Shown: in pieces, positions 54,530 to 64,000 of the stretch | Position numbering within the stretch: position 1 is the stretch's first letter | Layout: each line of letters opens with the position of its first letter | Assembly (NCBI RefSeq): GCF_020360975.1 | Contig: NW_025408667.1 | Span: 4,464,001-4,528,000 of the forward strand | Source of the DNA: Hirsutella rhossiliensis | Lineage: Eukaryota; Ascomycota; Sordariomycetes; Hypocreales; Ophiocordycipitaceae | DNA: 64,000 nt | Direction of reading: 5' to 3' | Translations under genes and position numbers: made by a program | Notes under the pieces: generated by a model | What the model was told of the DNA's origin: nothing | The model's input: only the letters and a program-made list of their open reading frames with translations | Database searches by the model: none

Positions 54530-57500
54530 CAGCAAGCGAGGCCGACCGTCGAGACGAGAGACGTACGCGCAGAGGACCGGGTGCAGACTGGCGAGGAGAG
54601 GGAGCGTTGCATGGAGATCATAGTGATGCCGCAAGGATGGGGGGAGTGAGCGCCGGCGCTCGGGAGCGGCCTCGTGGAGAAGCTGTCGGTCCAAACGGCC
54701 GTTAGGGTCGAGATTATTGCCCTTAGCCGGGCGGGACGCACTGACTTACCTTGAGCAAGAGAGAAAGATGAGACGAAAGACAGGACGAGGGACGAAAGGA
54801 AGAGCCGGGCGGGGGAGCCGGACCCAAGCCGGGCAGCGAGGGAGGGCCGGCAGAGGAAGCCGTCGGCGGTGGCCAGGACGCGCCCTTTGCCGCCTGGGCA
54901 CGAGGCTGACGAGAGGGGAGGAATCAAATCAAGACGAGGATAGAGGGGCGGCGATCCAGCTCAACGGCCGTCGCACGACGATGGTCAGGCTCTCGAGGAG
55001 TAGGGCGGCGACGGAGGAGGGAAGAGGGGGAGAGGGGGAGAGGGGGAGAGGAGAGGGAGAGAGGAGGGGGAGGAAGACGACGAGGACAAGGAGAAGGGCC
55101 AGGAGGAAAAAAACGAGGGCGAGGGAAAAGTCGAAGAGGACGCGAGGCGGGCAGAACGGGAATCGACGGCGGACAAGAAGAGTGCGAGGCCGTATCTGGC
55201 TATCTGCACAAAGCAGGTAGCGCGTACACGCGGTGACGGTTCAGCGCCTGCTGACAGCGGTGCAGGCACTGCGAGAGGCCCTCTGCCCACTGTCTTTTTC
55301 TGGTTGCCGATACGGCGCAAGGCCCCAAGCACGCTGCGCTGTACAGGGCACAAGTCTACCCCGATGTGCATGCTTCGAGTATCGTTTCTGGCAGGGATAC
55401 TCGTGGAGATAAGATACCAAGTTGCAGTACAGAGTCATCTCTGGCTACATACTCTAAATACTCGGCCAAGTACAGACTTCGGGGTCTGGTCAAAGTCCCG
55501 CATCTATGCCACTACCTCTGCCCTCTCATGGTGGGGGAAATCGGAACCTTGCTGGCTGACAACTAGTTATGCTTTTAGTGCATCCCCGCACCACCAACCT
55601 CCACCTCCTTCTCCTCCCAGCGTCCAGATGAGGTGGTGTTGATGAGCTGTCTTCCTTTTCCTCCCCTCCCTCCCTACCGCTCCCCAAGCCCCCTTCCAAT
55701 GAGGAGCGGCATAGCGCACGCAGTAGGCTGCATCGGGTCTTCGGGCGCTGTCCAAGACCCAAAGACGGGGCAACACCGCGAATAATACTCACTTGAGCGA
55801 ATCCATCTTCTGTTGCCCTGGCGGGGCGCTCCGTGCGTCCTGGGGCTACGGGCAAGACCCCGCCTCCCTGGATGGATCCGACAAGGGCCTTGTTCGTCTC
55901 TCCCCGCCTAGGCGGCGGTTCCAAGAATCACCGGGCCACCATGGCCAGCACGAGGTTTATATTCCTTACACGGCCCTCGTGGTCGCAGGGGCTTGCGGCG
56001 AATGCGTTGCAGCGCAGGCGGCCGTCAACATGAGGCGCAACAACATCCGCCACCTCCACCACCACCATCACATCCGCCACCTCCACCACCACCATCACCA
56101 CCACCATCACCACCATCACCACCACCATCACCACCACCTTGGCCTCACCAGCTCAACAAGAGTCTCGCTCCCACAAGCTCTTGACTTGCCTGGACGAGGC
56201 CCGGGTGGGTGTGGAATGACTGGCTGAGCTGAAGGCCAGATGAGTTGTCACTGCAGCTGCATCATGCGTCCACGCATTGTCGCCTCTTGCTTGCAATCTC
56301 ACTCACCCCACGAACATGCCAGCGCCCTCGACGGCCAATCTCGTGCCTCCACGCCATCCAGGCCCATGTACGAGAGGACTGTCGGTGCTTTGCATCTGTG
56401 TACTGTACGTGCGTACAGTACGTGTCCCAAATGCCGTATGCACATGTACATATGTACATACGCGCCTGGACGCATGTATGTATGTTCTTACATGCCTCGA
56501 CGAGACTCTGGATGGAAAGACAAAGCTGCTCCGGAGCCAATCACGGCCCCCGTCTCCGTCCCGGACCAAACACGTTTCTTCTCCTCGCTCTCTCTATACC
56601 CCTCGGCTTCCATGCATCCGGTACCGAGGAGGACTGCACATGTCTTGCGTGCATACATAATCTTGCCTGCCGCCGACCATGGCCCCCCCATCCCCCGTCT
56701 CAGCCAGGCTTCCCTCGGTCGGTTCCTGACGTGGCATGCTCAAGTCTGCGACAGGGATGCAGGCCGAGGTGAAGACGTACATGCAACGTATTCGCACCAA
56801 CGACATACAGCAAAGCCGCCTCGGTGTCCCTACATGCGTGGGTGGATTCTCACGCTCCATGTGACCTGACTGGAGCCACGGCCATCGACAGCTCAGTCCC
56901 GGACGGCATGCTGTACGGCACATGCGAGGACGGCCGGCTTGGAGAGCTCGTGTTAGCTGCTTTGTCCCAGGTGACCCTCCCTGTTCCGCCTCGCCCCATC
57001 TTCACCTCGTCTTCCAAGGTACAGTACCTAGCTATGTAGTGTAGGTAGTGTATTTGGTTTCGGTACCGTGTGATTGCTCAAGCACGATATAGATATTCTC
57101 GCAGGCAGTGCGACGATCGATCCGACACAATGCATGTGCGTAACTGCCCGACTGGCGAGCCGCCTCGCGAGCCTGTCTCGGATTTTTATATCATTTCCGG
57201 TCAAAATCTCGTCTTTCCGGCCGTCCCCAGCCGCCTCCGCTGTGCCTTGGGGCCGCCTACACCCATCGTCCAATCTCTCCCTACCACGGCTCCTCCAACC
57301 TCGAGGGTCGCACCAACAAAGCGCCTGCTTTAGCGACTTGTCCCCCTCGCCTACGCTATCTGCTCTTGGTTCCCGCTGCAGCGACACGTGTCTCGCCGCC
57401 CGGGCTGAATCATCTGTCCCCTTTTCGCTGCTGATGCCGGGCCCCCTGCGGCTCGCGCAAGCAGAGAACGTGTCGACCAGACCGTCGTTTGTTTACGGAT

Positions 57501-58014
57501 AGTGAAGAATCCAAGGCTAAACACTGGTCCTGTATGGAGATGCCGGCGTCATGGACACATTTCGATGCCGTGCCCGGCGCTCCCTTCTCCCATTGACCAG
57601 ACACCTTGCCTTGTCTTCTCGGCCGCGGACAGGCAAAGCTGCCGAGGTGTAGCTCACCACCCGACGTTGCCTGCCCGTATCCTGGCCAGTAAATAGCGCT
57701 CTTGTTCCAGGCTCTTGTCATTGGCGGGCATCTCACGGTGAGTGGCGCGGTGGATATTCGGGTGAGAGAGGGCAGCGCACCGACTTCAACAATACCAACC
57801 GGTAATCGAGTTAAGAATTGATGCATAGACTCGTAGCAGCGTTAACACTTGAAGGCGGCAGTCGCGCAACTGACACCACGCCGCCCTGCATCTCTTGAGA
57901 TACACTCGCCCATTTTCCTTGACACAGATCGTTCCGTACCACGTATCAACATCAAAATGCTGCAGCCACGACCTCCACTTCTCCATGCCAATGATCCCGC
58001 CTCCCCCTTCATCC
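54530..58014. other. 3.5-kb non-coding region with simple repeats
   Basis: Upstream region of the large minus-strand gene, reaching to the HapX stop. A probable 5' UTR or leader intron lies at 54683-54749. A purine-rich GAGGGG tract occupies 54990-55080 and a CAC/CAT tract 56041-56142. Many short frames of 60-209 codons overlap on both strands; none has a recognisable domain. Confidence 0.5.
56041..56142. repeat. CAC/CAT-type trinucleotide tract
   Basis: About 100 bases of CAC with interspersed CAT, CTC and CGC units. One frame would read as poly-His, but no flanking gene structure supports translation. It is best described as an imperfect microsatellite. Confidence 0.85.
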
Positions 58015-59928
58015 TCAGCACTCCCTCCCGAAGCGAACGTCAAACTCCTTTAGCACGCTCATGATGCTGGCCGCCTCTACCTCGACTGCATGCCGGTTCT
58101 GGTGCCGGCTGTCGGTGGGCGTCGTGGCTTTGAGCTTGGGTAGCCAGGACCCAATGTCATCGGCCGCACGGTCAAAGTTGCGATGGCTCGACAGCGTCTG
58201 GTACGCCTCGGCACAGCTCAGCCCGAGGCTCGGCAGGCTCGGCAGCGTAATCTTCTCGGCGGCAGGGCGGGATTTGCAGCAGCCGCCACCGGCGCCTTTC
58301 CCGCCGCAGCAGCCACCGCCACCACCGCCGGCAGCGCCCGCAGCCGCCGAGCCGCCCTGCTCGCGGTCAAACTTGGCTGCCATGAGCCTGCAGAAGAGGC
58401 CCGACTTGGGGTCCGCCTGGCACTGGGCGCAGGTGCCGGGGCCGTTGACGCCACAGCCACCCGGGTTGGCCTTGGTCGGCTTCTTGTGGGGCCGAGCCCC
58501 GCGCGTGCGCCGAGGCAGTTTGACGGCGCCGTCGGCCGTCATCTCCATGACCAGCGGCGGGGAGACAGTGTCGGGCTCCGACGGCGGCGGCGTCTGGGTC
58601 TGCTGGAAAATGGGAGGCAGCGTCTCTGCCGTCGGCGTCATGGCAGGAGTGGCCATGGCCGCCTCTTCGGCACACATGCAATACGTGCCGTCTTTGCAGA
58701 AGCCGCACCGGTCCTTGAGGGGCAACGAGTCGGACGACGGCATCTGGCTCGCCGACACTGCCACCTGGAAGAGAGAATGCTGCGTGTTGTGCGAGGAGGA
58801 CTTGCCGGCAAACGTCGATGTCAGGTTGGTTTCGCTGTCCAACGCGGCGCTTGCGGTCGGCTGATGCCGCTTCCCGCTCGACATTGGGTTCGACGGCGAT
58901 GGCGGCCGCTTCAAGACTTGCTGATCGGCGACGCCCACCAAGCTTTCTAAGCACTGACACGGCGCGCCGAAGCCGCACTTGCCACAGCCGCTGGTGGCCG
59001 AGGCGAGGACCTCTTCGGCACACGCACAGGGCCCGGAGGGCGAGCAGTTGCCGCAGGTGAGAGGCACGTCGGCGTCGTCGTGCTGTTGCGAGTTGACGCT
59101 CAGGGCGTGTGGAGGCGAGACGATTTGGGAGATGGAGAAATTTCTGCTGTTGGCGTGCTGGGGTTGGCGCCCGTCGGCCACGCTGTGTCGCAGGGACTGG
59201 CGACCTGCGCTGTGCTGCTGAAGATTAACGTGGCCGGGGGGCCCGCTGATACTCGAGGCTCGGAAATAGGCGTCGCCGCTCTGCCGCCTGAGCGTCTCGG
59301 TTTGGGTCTCGGCGCGGATGCGTTCCTTGCGCTCGCGCTCGAGCATGTTTTCCAGGAGCATGCAGCGCGAGCGAAACGACTGCAGATCGAGCTCGAGGCC
59401 GTGAATCTGGTCCTTGAGCTCGGCCTCGTGCTTTTCGTGGGCCTCGATCTGCTCTTCGAGCTGCTGCTCCAACTCGCCAACCCGGGCCGCCCGGCGCTCA
59501 CGGAAAGCGCGCTGGGCAGCCCGGTTCTGTGCTTTGCGCTTGGTGGGGGGCGTGTCCGTCGCGGGCTTCCGGCCGGGCTTGGGACGCGGGGGGATGATCC
59601 ATTCTTTGGACGTCATGGACATCTTGGGGGCTTCGGGAGTCGGATGACTGGGCGTGATGACGGCAGCCATGGCCATTTTGTCGACAGGGGGCACGCAGAG
59701 GCGAGGCAGCGGGGCGGGCGCGACTCTTGTAGTGGTGGCTGTCTTTGGCTGCTTGGTCGGGAGCGGCGCGCGCGCTGGAGCGGTGGCTGCAAAGGCGTCG
59801 TCGCCCCCCTTTGTCGACGATGACTCGCGAGATGGGATTTGCTTGCCGGAGCCGGCGGCGCCCTGACGTGGAGGGGACGGTGCAAGAGGAGGGGGAGCCG
59901 GAGGTGGTGCGATTGACGAACCGGCCAT
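58015..59928 (-). CDS. hapX: HapX-type bZIP iron regulator
   Basis: A single exon of 637 residues from ATG 59928 (ACCATGG-like context). The Hap4-like CCAAT-complex-binding motif SKEWIIPPRPKPGRKP is at about 107-122. The bZIP basic region KRKAQNRAAQRAFRERRAAR is at 130-149 and a heptad-rich coiled coil extends to about 215. Four cysteine-rich regions follow: 292-303 (CGNCSPSGPCAC), 315-326 (CGKCGFGAPCQC), 408-419 (CGFCKDGTYCMC) and 492-513, plus Cys pairs near 540-551. The C-terminal block (LGLSCAEAYQTLSSHRNFDR) is also conserved. Known role: with the CCAAT-binding complex it represses iron-consuming genes and activates iron uptake when iron is scarce; the Cys regions sense iron-sulfur status. 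Confidence 0.96.
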   Translation of the reverse strand: MAGSSIAPPPAPPPLAPSPPRQGAAGSGKQIPSRESSSTKGGDDAFAATAPARAPLPTKQPKTATTTRVAPAPLPRLCVPPVDKMAMAAVITPSHPTPEAPKMSMTSKEWIIPPRPKPGRKPATDTPPTKRKAQNRAAQRAFRERRAARVGELEQQLEEQIEAHEKHEAELKDQIHGLELDLQSFRSRCMLLENMLERERKERIRAETQTETLRRQSGDAYFRASSISGPPGHVNLQQHSAGRQSLRHSVADGRQPQHANSRNFSISQIVSPPHALSVNSQQHDDADVPLTCGNCSPSGPCACAEEVLASATSGCGKCGFGAPCQCLESLVGVADQQVLKRPPSPSNPMSSGKRHQPTASAALDSETNLTSTFAGKSSSHNTQHSLFQVAVSASQMPSSDSLPLKDRCGFCKDGTYCMCAEEAAMATPAMTPTAETLPPIFQQTQTPPPSEPDTVSPPLVMEMTADGAVKLPRRTRGARPHKKPTKANPGGCGVNGPGTCAQCQADPKSGLFCRLMAAKFDREQGGSAAAGAAGGGGGGCCGGKGAGGGCCKSRPAAEKITLPSLPSLGLSCAEAYQTLSSHRNFDRAADDIGSWLPKLKATTPTDSRHQNRHAVEVEAASIMSVLKEFDVRFGREC

Positions 59929-60591
59929 TGTGCAGGTTTGGCTAGTGGGGGGGTTGAGGGGGCTCGTGATTCGTCGCACAGTGTCCGCGTTGGGCCTCGG
60001 AGCTCCGAGTTCGGGTGACCCGCGCCCAGCGAAAAAAGCAGTCGAATCAGATTGTGGCCGACGCCAGCCTGTATCAAAAATTGAAGAGGAAAAAAGACGA
60101 CCCCTTGTTTCGTAAACAAAAATGTCACAGCCAAAGAGGGAGAGACGGGGCTTCTTGTCGGAAGGCGTACCTAAAAGGCGTACCTAAGCCGAGTTTTGCG
60201 TGGGAATGAAATCCCCTTTTGCCGACTCGAACGAGGGAGGGGTTGGTTGCCTCAGCGGCCCAGGCTATGCGCGCTGCCAACGACGACGAGATGTATAAGT
60301 CGGGCGTGTCCCTCGAGGTCGAGGTAGGTACTGCCGACTGCGAGTCGTGGCCGGGCGCTGGACGACAATCCCAGCCAACGTTTCAGTGCCGTCTCTCGCG
60401 ACTTGTCGAGGGGAGGGAGGAATGAATGAAGAATGAAGAGAGGAAGAAATTCGCGACAGGCCAAGAGCGGGACGGCATGGACAAGCGCGGGGCTTGAAGG
60501 AGAGAAGCCGCATTTTACGGTCCGGGAGCAGCAGGCAAAATGGCGCTGTGGTCCGATTCCAAGCCTTGTTGGGTACGCGGTGGGACCTGAT

Positions 60592-60615
60592 CGATTGATA
60601 AGATTCGATTGATAA
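60592..60615. promoter_or_regulatory. GATA doublet upstream of HapX
   Basis: CGATTGATAA occurs at 60592-60601 and again at 60606-60615, about 670 bp before the HapX start. Each holds a TGATAA GATA-factor core. In other ascomycetes the GATA repressor SreA controls hapX; the sites match its GATAA core but not the full ATCWGATAA consensus. Confidence 0.4.
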
Positions 60616-62020
60616 CAGGGCCTGGCCTGCTCAGTGGCTGTGCTAGTGAGCCGAGGCTCCACCACCCTTGCTGTTTTTTCACAGCACATGCTCCAATCGC
60701 ACCGCGCGACACAGTGCAACGAGTGCCCGTACAGTGCGTGTCCGTGATGCAGCAGGGCGTCGTTTCTCTCGCCCACCGGCTCCTTCAAACACTAGCACAC
60801 TCTGCTCCCGCTTCAACGCCTCCCCATGGGGACCGCGTTCGATGATCAATGCTAGCGAAACTCGAAGTCTGTTTTGCTTGCGTAGCGGATGGCGCCCGAG
60901 GTACAGACTAATAATAGCCATTGGGCGCGTGACGCGGCACCCAAAAGGACGGGCGACGGAGTGTGCGCGTATTCTGCACTGTGCTCTGCATATCCCGCCG
61001 GCCTCGCCCAGCTGAGAACAGCTGGCCGACTTCGGCAATTGCCGAATTCCCTTGCCTCACAGTATGCCAATATGTGAGTAGCTGGATAGCTGCAGCAAAG
61101 AATGCGCTAGGTTTCCACTCTCCCAAGACCTTTTGAAAAGTCCTAGACGCATCAACCATACCTATACGGTGCGAGAGTATGAAACAGGACACGCGATACA
61201 CTCACGCAGCTTATACCCAGACGCCGGTTGTTTGCTTTACACGTCATTCCCACTCTATCTCGAAGTTCTCAGCATTGGATGCCGCAGTTCTCGAATCATG
61301 GTCAAGTTTTGACTATTCACAGCTCTCGCTTCGTTTCGTCTCCCTCTGGAACAGACTCCCTCTCCCCGATCTACTGACACCACTGCGTCTTCGTAAGCCG
61401 CGAGACAAGCATATCCCGTCATACTTTCTCGAAACGCCTCCCATGTAGAATCTGTGAACTGGATAGGCCCGCGTTTGTGACAGCCTCGAGACTTGCACCA
61501 GCGTCGAGCGGAGTTTGTATATGCCCCCGTGCCTAGTGCAACTGGGTTGAATCGCCGGGTGAGGTAGCGATGCTGAAGTCGGCGCCAAGCTGGAGCTGTC
61601 GCTAGGTCTCAATGGCATTTCCTTATAACAGCAAGGTGGAGGTCGGCCATGCCTGAGGAAGATTGATGTCGGGCAAGTCGGAGACTTCCGGGAAAGCAAA
61701 GGCACCGTCTCGGAGAGAAGGCTTATAATATGCGCCAATTATGTCCCTACGGAGGTGCCCCTATTTTCTTGCGATATTTTACAGCTTGACAAGCACACGT
61801 GGCGAGATTCTGCTGAGTGAAGCAGCAAGAAGTAGAATATATCGAGTGGTATGACGGCGGTAAACGACAGCATGGTCCGTACCAGAACCATTGGGTATTT
61901 CGCCTCCTGTAGTTCGCAATGACGGTCCATTTTAACGACGTGAATCCCTTCCCTCCTCGGGAAGCCGACAGAGATAGGACTCGGCTGCTTAGACGAGTCA
62001 GTCACATTTAGAGGTCCAGA

Positions 62021-62462
62021 CTATTCGCATCTTAGACTCCAAGGCTCGCCGGACCCCACCGGACGGGGCCACATCAAGGCGGGGCGTTTCCGCCTGGTCG
62101 ACGAATTACAGGACATGGGGACGGTATTCGGGGGCCGGAAAATCCCAGACCTGGAAAAAATGAAAAGATAGTTCCTTCGAATAGGGCGCTCCTCAGTTCT
62201 TTCCAATGCTAAGCTTCTCAAGCAGGAATACTGGTTGTCATAATACAACTTAAACAAGCGCAGGGCGCTCAACTCGTCCTCGCCCCATCGGCCTTTTCCA
62301 TCTGCCGTGCTCAGCTTCCCTTGGCGGAGTACTTGCAGAGCCGTTGATGGACCGCCGGTCAAAGTCCCAGTACTCCTCGGCTTCATCACAGACAGGCATC
62401 GGCAAGTATACCTGCTCGTAATGGTCCCTAGTAGAAATGGACGAGTCGTTGGTACCTATCAT
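62021..62462 (-). pseudogene. Possible degenerate gene fragment
   Basis: Two overlapping minus-strand frames read protein-like sequence when joined near 62325: YEQVYLPMPVCDEAEEYWDF then LQVLRQGKLSTADGKGRWGE and LSALRLFKLYYDNQYSCL. Neither has a clear start or splice signals. Composition looks more like protein than the surroundings, but no family is recognised and the fragment may be chance. Confidence 0.2.
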
Positions 62463-62761
62463 CCTCTTGGCTTCGGAGGAGGAGCAGAGAGCATTTACAG
62501 TATCTTGATAAGTTAGGGATGTAACCTAATAAAGAGCCAAGTCTTTAAAAAGGCCCAGGTCGAGTCCTTGAAATCTTTGCCCCGGATTAGGTAAGGCACC
62601 GAGACCCTCCACGGGTACTCCCCAATCATCGTCACCTCCCCCCCGGTCATCGTCGTCCCATCCATTGCATGGGCTTCCAAGCAGACGCTCAGTCGCCACT
62701 ACACAGGCCTTTGCTTGCCTCTGTCTCCCACATCCGCTCCTCTCCTGCCACCACCGCGACA

Positions 62762-63646
62762 ATGGCCCATCTCGCGCGCCCCATGTCCTCCACGTCACCC
62801 GCTTTCAACCTCACCTCCTCCCCCGGCTCCTCCGAGTCCGGCGACGACGACGCCCCCTTGCCCTTTCCCGCCGTCCTCCCCCGATCCGACTTCCTGGCCC
62901 CCGGCTTCCAGCCCGCCGCCTACCTCTCCGCCCTGCCGCACCGCCACCAGACCCTCGAGGACCTGCGCTCCGACCTGAGGGACCGCAGCTCCGCCATCAG
63001 CGCAGAGCTCCTCGAGCTCGTCAACTCAAACTACACGGCCTTTCTGTCCCTCGGCAGCGAGCTTCGCGGCGGCGATGACAAGGTCGAGGATGTCAAGGTG
63101 GCCCTGCTCGGGTTCCGCCGCGCCGTCGACGAGATCAAGGCAAAGGTGGCAAAGAGGCGCGAGGACACGCTGGTCCTCAACTCCCAACTGCGAAAGGTTC
63201 GCTCCGACATTGCCCTGGGGCGCATCATGATTGAGCTCTCGGATCGCTTGTCGGCTCTCGAGGAGAGGCTGGCAATACACACTCTCGCGGCAAACAACGA
63301 GCCGCAATGGGACTACGATCAAAGCGACCAAGACGACGACGACGACCCGGACGAGCACGTAGAGGGCCTCGTTGGGAGTCCGCCCGCGAGGCTGCTGCAG
63401 TCTGCGCGAGACTGCAGCCAGATTGCGGCTCTCGCAGAGTCTCTCGACCAGCAGCATCCATTTATCGTCAAGAGCCAGGAGCGCCTGACAACATGTCGCA
63501 ATACCCTACTTCTAGACTTGTCAAACGCGCTCAAGGAAGCGAGAGGTGCCGGCCGCAGAGGCCAGGGCCGGGTCTTGCGCTATCTGCACATATACCGCGT
63601 CCTGGATGCTCGGCGAGATGCCGTAAAAGCCCTCCGCAGTGGGTGA
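62762..63646 (+). CDS. COG2: Conserved oligomeric Golgi complex subunit 2
   Basis: A single exon of 294 residues, start MAHLARPMSSTSPAFNLTSS. The COG2 N-terminal signature is clear: LPRSDFLAPGFQPAAYLSAL followed by HRHQTLEDLRSDLRDRSSAI and ELVNSNYTAFLSLGSELRGG, then a coiled coil (KVALLGFRRAVDEIKAKVAK). An acidic linker (SDQDDDDDPDEH) precedes a second helical part ending VLDARRDAVKALRSG. Fungal COG2 is short compared with the animal protein, so the length is acceptable. The last codons overlap a GGTGAGC donor-like sequence, so a further 3' exon cannot be excluded. Role: lobe A of the COG tether for retrograde intra-Golgi transport. Confidence 0.92.
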   Translation: MAHLARPMSSTSPAFNLTSSPGSSESGDDDAPLPFPAVLPRSDFLAPGFQPAAYLSALPHRHQTLEDLRSDLRDRSSAISAELLELVNSNYTAFLSLGSELRGGDDKVEDVKVALLGFRRAVDEIKAKVAKRREDTLVLNSQLRKVRSDIALGRIMIELSDRLSALEERLAIHTLAANNEPQWDYDQSDQDDDDDPDEHVEGLVGSPPARLLQSARDCSQIAALAESLDQQHPFIVKSQERLTTCRNTLLLDLSNALKEARGAGRRGQGRVLRYLHIYRVLDARRDAVKALRSG

Positions 63647-63792
63647 GCTTCATGTCTTAGCACCGCACTGTACAGAATAGGCAGTTCCCAATGATACCCG
63701 ACGCAAAGCCGTCCATGAGTCCAGCGTGTCCCAATGGCTCACATCGCGTTCATTGACTTGAATATTGTACAATCCTTGGTCCCCCGGCTAGT

Positions 63793-64000
63793 TCACATGA
63801 CGCTGGACAACGCCTCGGCCGTGACGCCGCCGCTCGCATCCGCCACCTTGCCGTTCAAGGTCAGGCCAGGTCCATGCGACGTGCTCAGAATGATCTCGTG
63901 CACCTCTTTGGGCGACTCTTCCGAAATATTGGCGCACTGAGACTTGATCTTCTTGAGGAGCGTGGTGAGGTTGGCCTTGAGCTGATCGGCGCTGTGACCG
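63793..64000 (-). CDS. C-terminal end of probable mitochondrial ribosomal protein L1 (partial)
   Basis: The minus frame is open from the window edge to a TGA at 63795-63793, 68 codons. It reads GHSADQLKANLTTLLKKIKS, then KEVHEIILSTSHGPGLTLNG. The helix with N-L-x2-L-L, followed by a strand and S-T-S/H-G-P-G, is the end of the ribosomal protein L1 fold (bacterial ends read SSTMGPG). A mitochondrial L1 is the most likely identity; the rest lies outside the window. Confidence 0.55.
   Translation of the reverse strand, partial: GHSADQLKANLTTLLKKIKSQCANISEESPKEVHEIILSTSHGPGLTLNGKVADASGGVTAEALSSVM

Larger units (their letters stand above)
59929..62761. promoter_or_regulatory. Long region upstream of HapX and COG2
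   Basis: 2.8 kb between divergent starts (59928 minus, 62762 plus). It is likely to hold a long HapX 5' UTR and promoter, with a GATA doublet at 60592-60615 and CCAAT boxes at 60693-60697 (plus) and near 60918 (minus strand). A possible degenerate gene fragment lies at 62021-62462. Frames of up to 178 codons elsewhere are not supported. Confidence 0.5.

Noticed and set aside
54990..55080. Possible telomere-like or CRISPR-like repeat in the GAGGGG tract
   Set aside because: It is a purine-rich low-complexity run without regular spacers or a telomeric unit.
56041..56142. Poly-His coding frame
   Set aside because: It is a trinucleotide microsatellite; the flanking frame has no start context or domain, so translation is not supported.

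Overview
The window is filamentous-fungal (Pezizomycotina) nuclear DNA, most likely a Sordariomycete of the Hypocreales type. The evidence is GC-rich intergenic DNA, many 47-90 bp GT-AG introns, a HapX-type bZIP with cysteine-rich regions, Zn2Cys6 regulators, a fungal PARP, a bicupin oxalate decarboxylase, and a pogo/Fot1-like DNA transposon. The order and genus are inferred from protein character, not from a database search. Gene models were built by joining reading frames at GT-AG sites; intron positions are given per gene.

1-25 kb is mostly conserved cell machinery. It holds a BCS1-type mitochondrial AAA ATPase, TRAPP subunit Trs31, an unrecognised 157-aa protein, a protoglobin-domain (globin-sensor) protein, secreted oxalate decarboxylase, a RING protein, mevalonate kinase (Erg12), and an ABM-like barrel protein. 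Further right are ribosomal protein eL38 (four exons), a small membrane protein with a micro-exon, tRNA-Cys(GCA), a disordered fungal protein, nitronate monooxygenase, the DEAD-box helicase Has1, and a small mitochondrial-type membrane protein.

25-41 kb is an accessory-looking, gene-poorer stretch. It has a BAHD-type acyltransferase, a UDP-glycosyltransferase, a PQ-loop membrane protein, a pogo/Fot1-like transposon with nearly perfect terminal inverted repeats but a frameshifted transposase, a monoacylglycerol-lipase-like hydrolase, and two adjacent lineage-type proteins, one carrying a PD-(D/E)XK-like E-x-K motif.

40.7-64 kb returns to regulators and core machinery. It holds a transcription factor with two tandem Zn2Cys6 clusters, a BRCT-WGR-PARP protein, an F-box protein, a very large conserved protein of about 1,790 residues with Sel1-like C-terminal repeats, the iron regulator HapX with a long upstream region, COG2 of the Golgi tethering complex, and the C-terminal end of a probable mitochondrial ribosomal protein L1 running off the right edge.

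Most neighbours are unrelated housekeeping genes, so little operon-like logic is expected. No CRISPR, phage or bacterial element is present. Secondary-metabolite backbone genes (PKS, NRPS, terpene synthase) were not seen. The strongest leads are the accessory segment (transposon plus nuclease-like pair), the double zinc-cluster regulator, the protoglobin protein, and the GATA doublet upstream of HapX.
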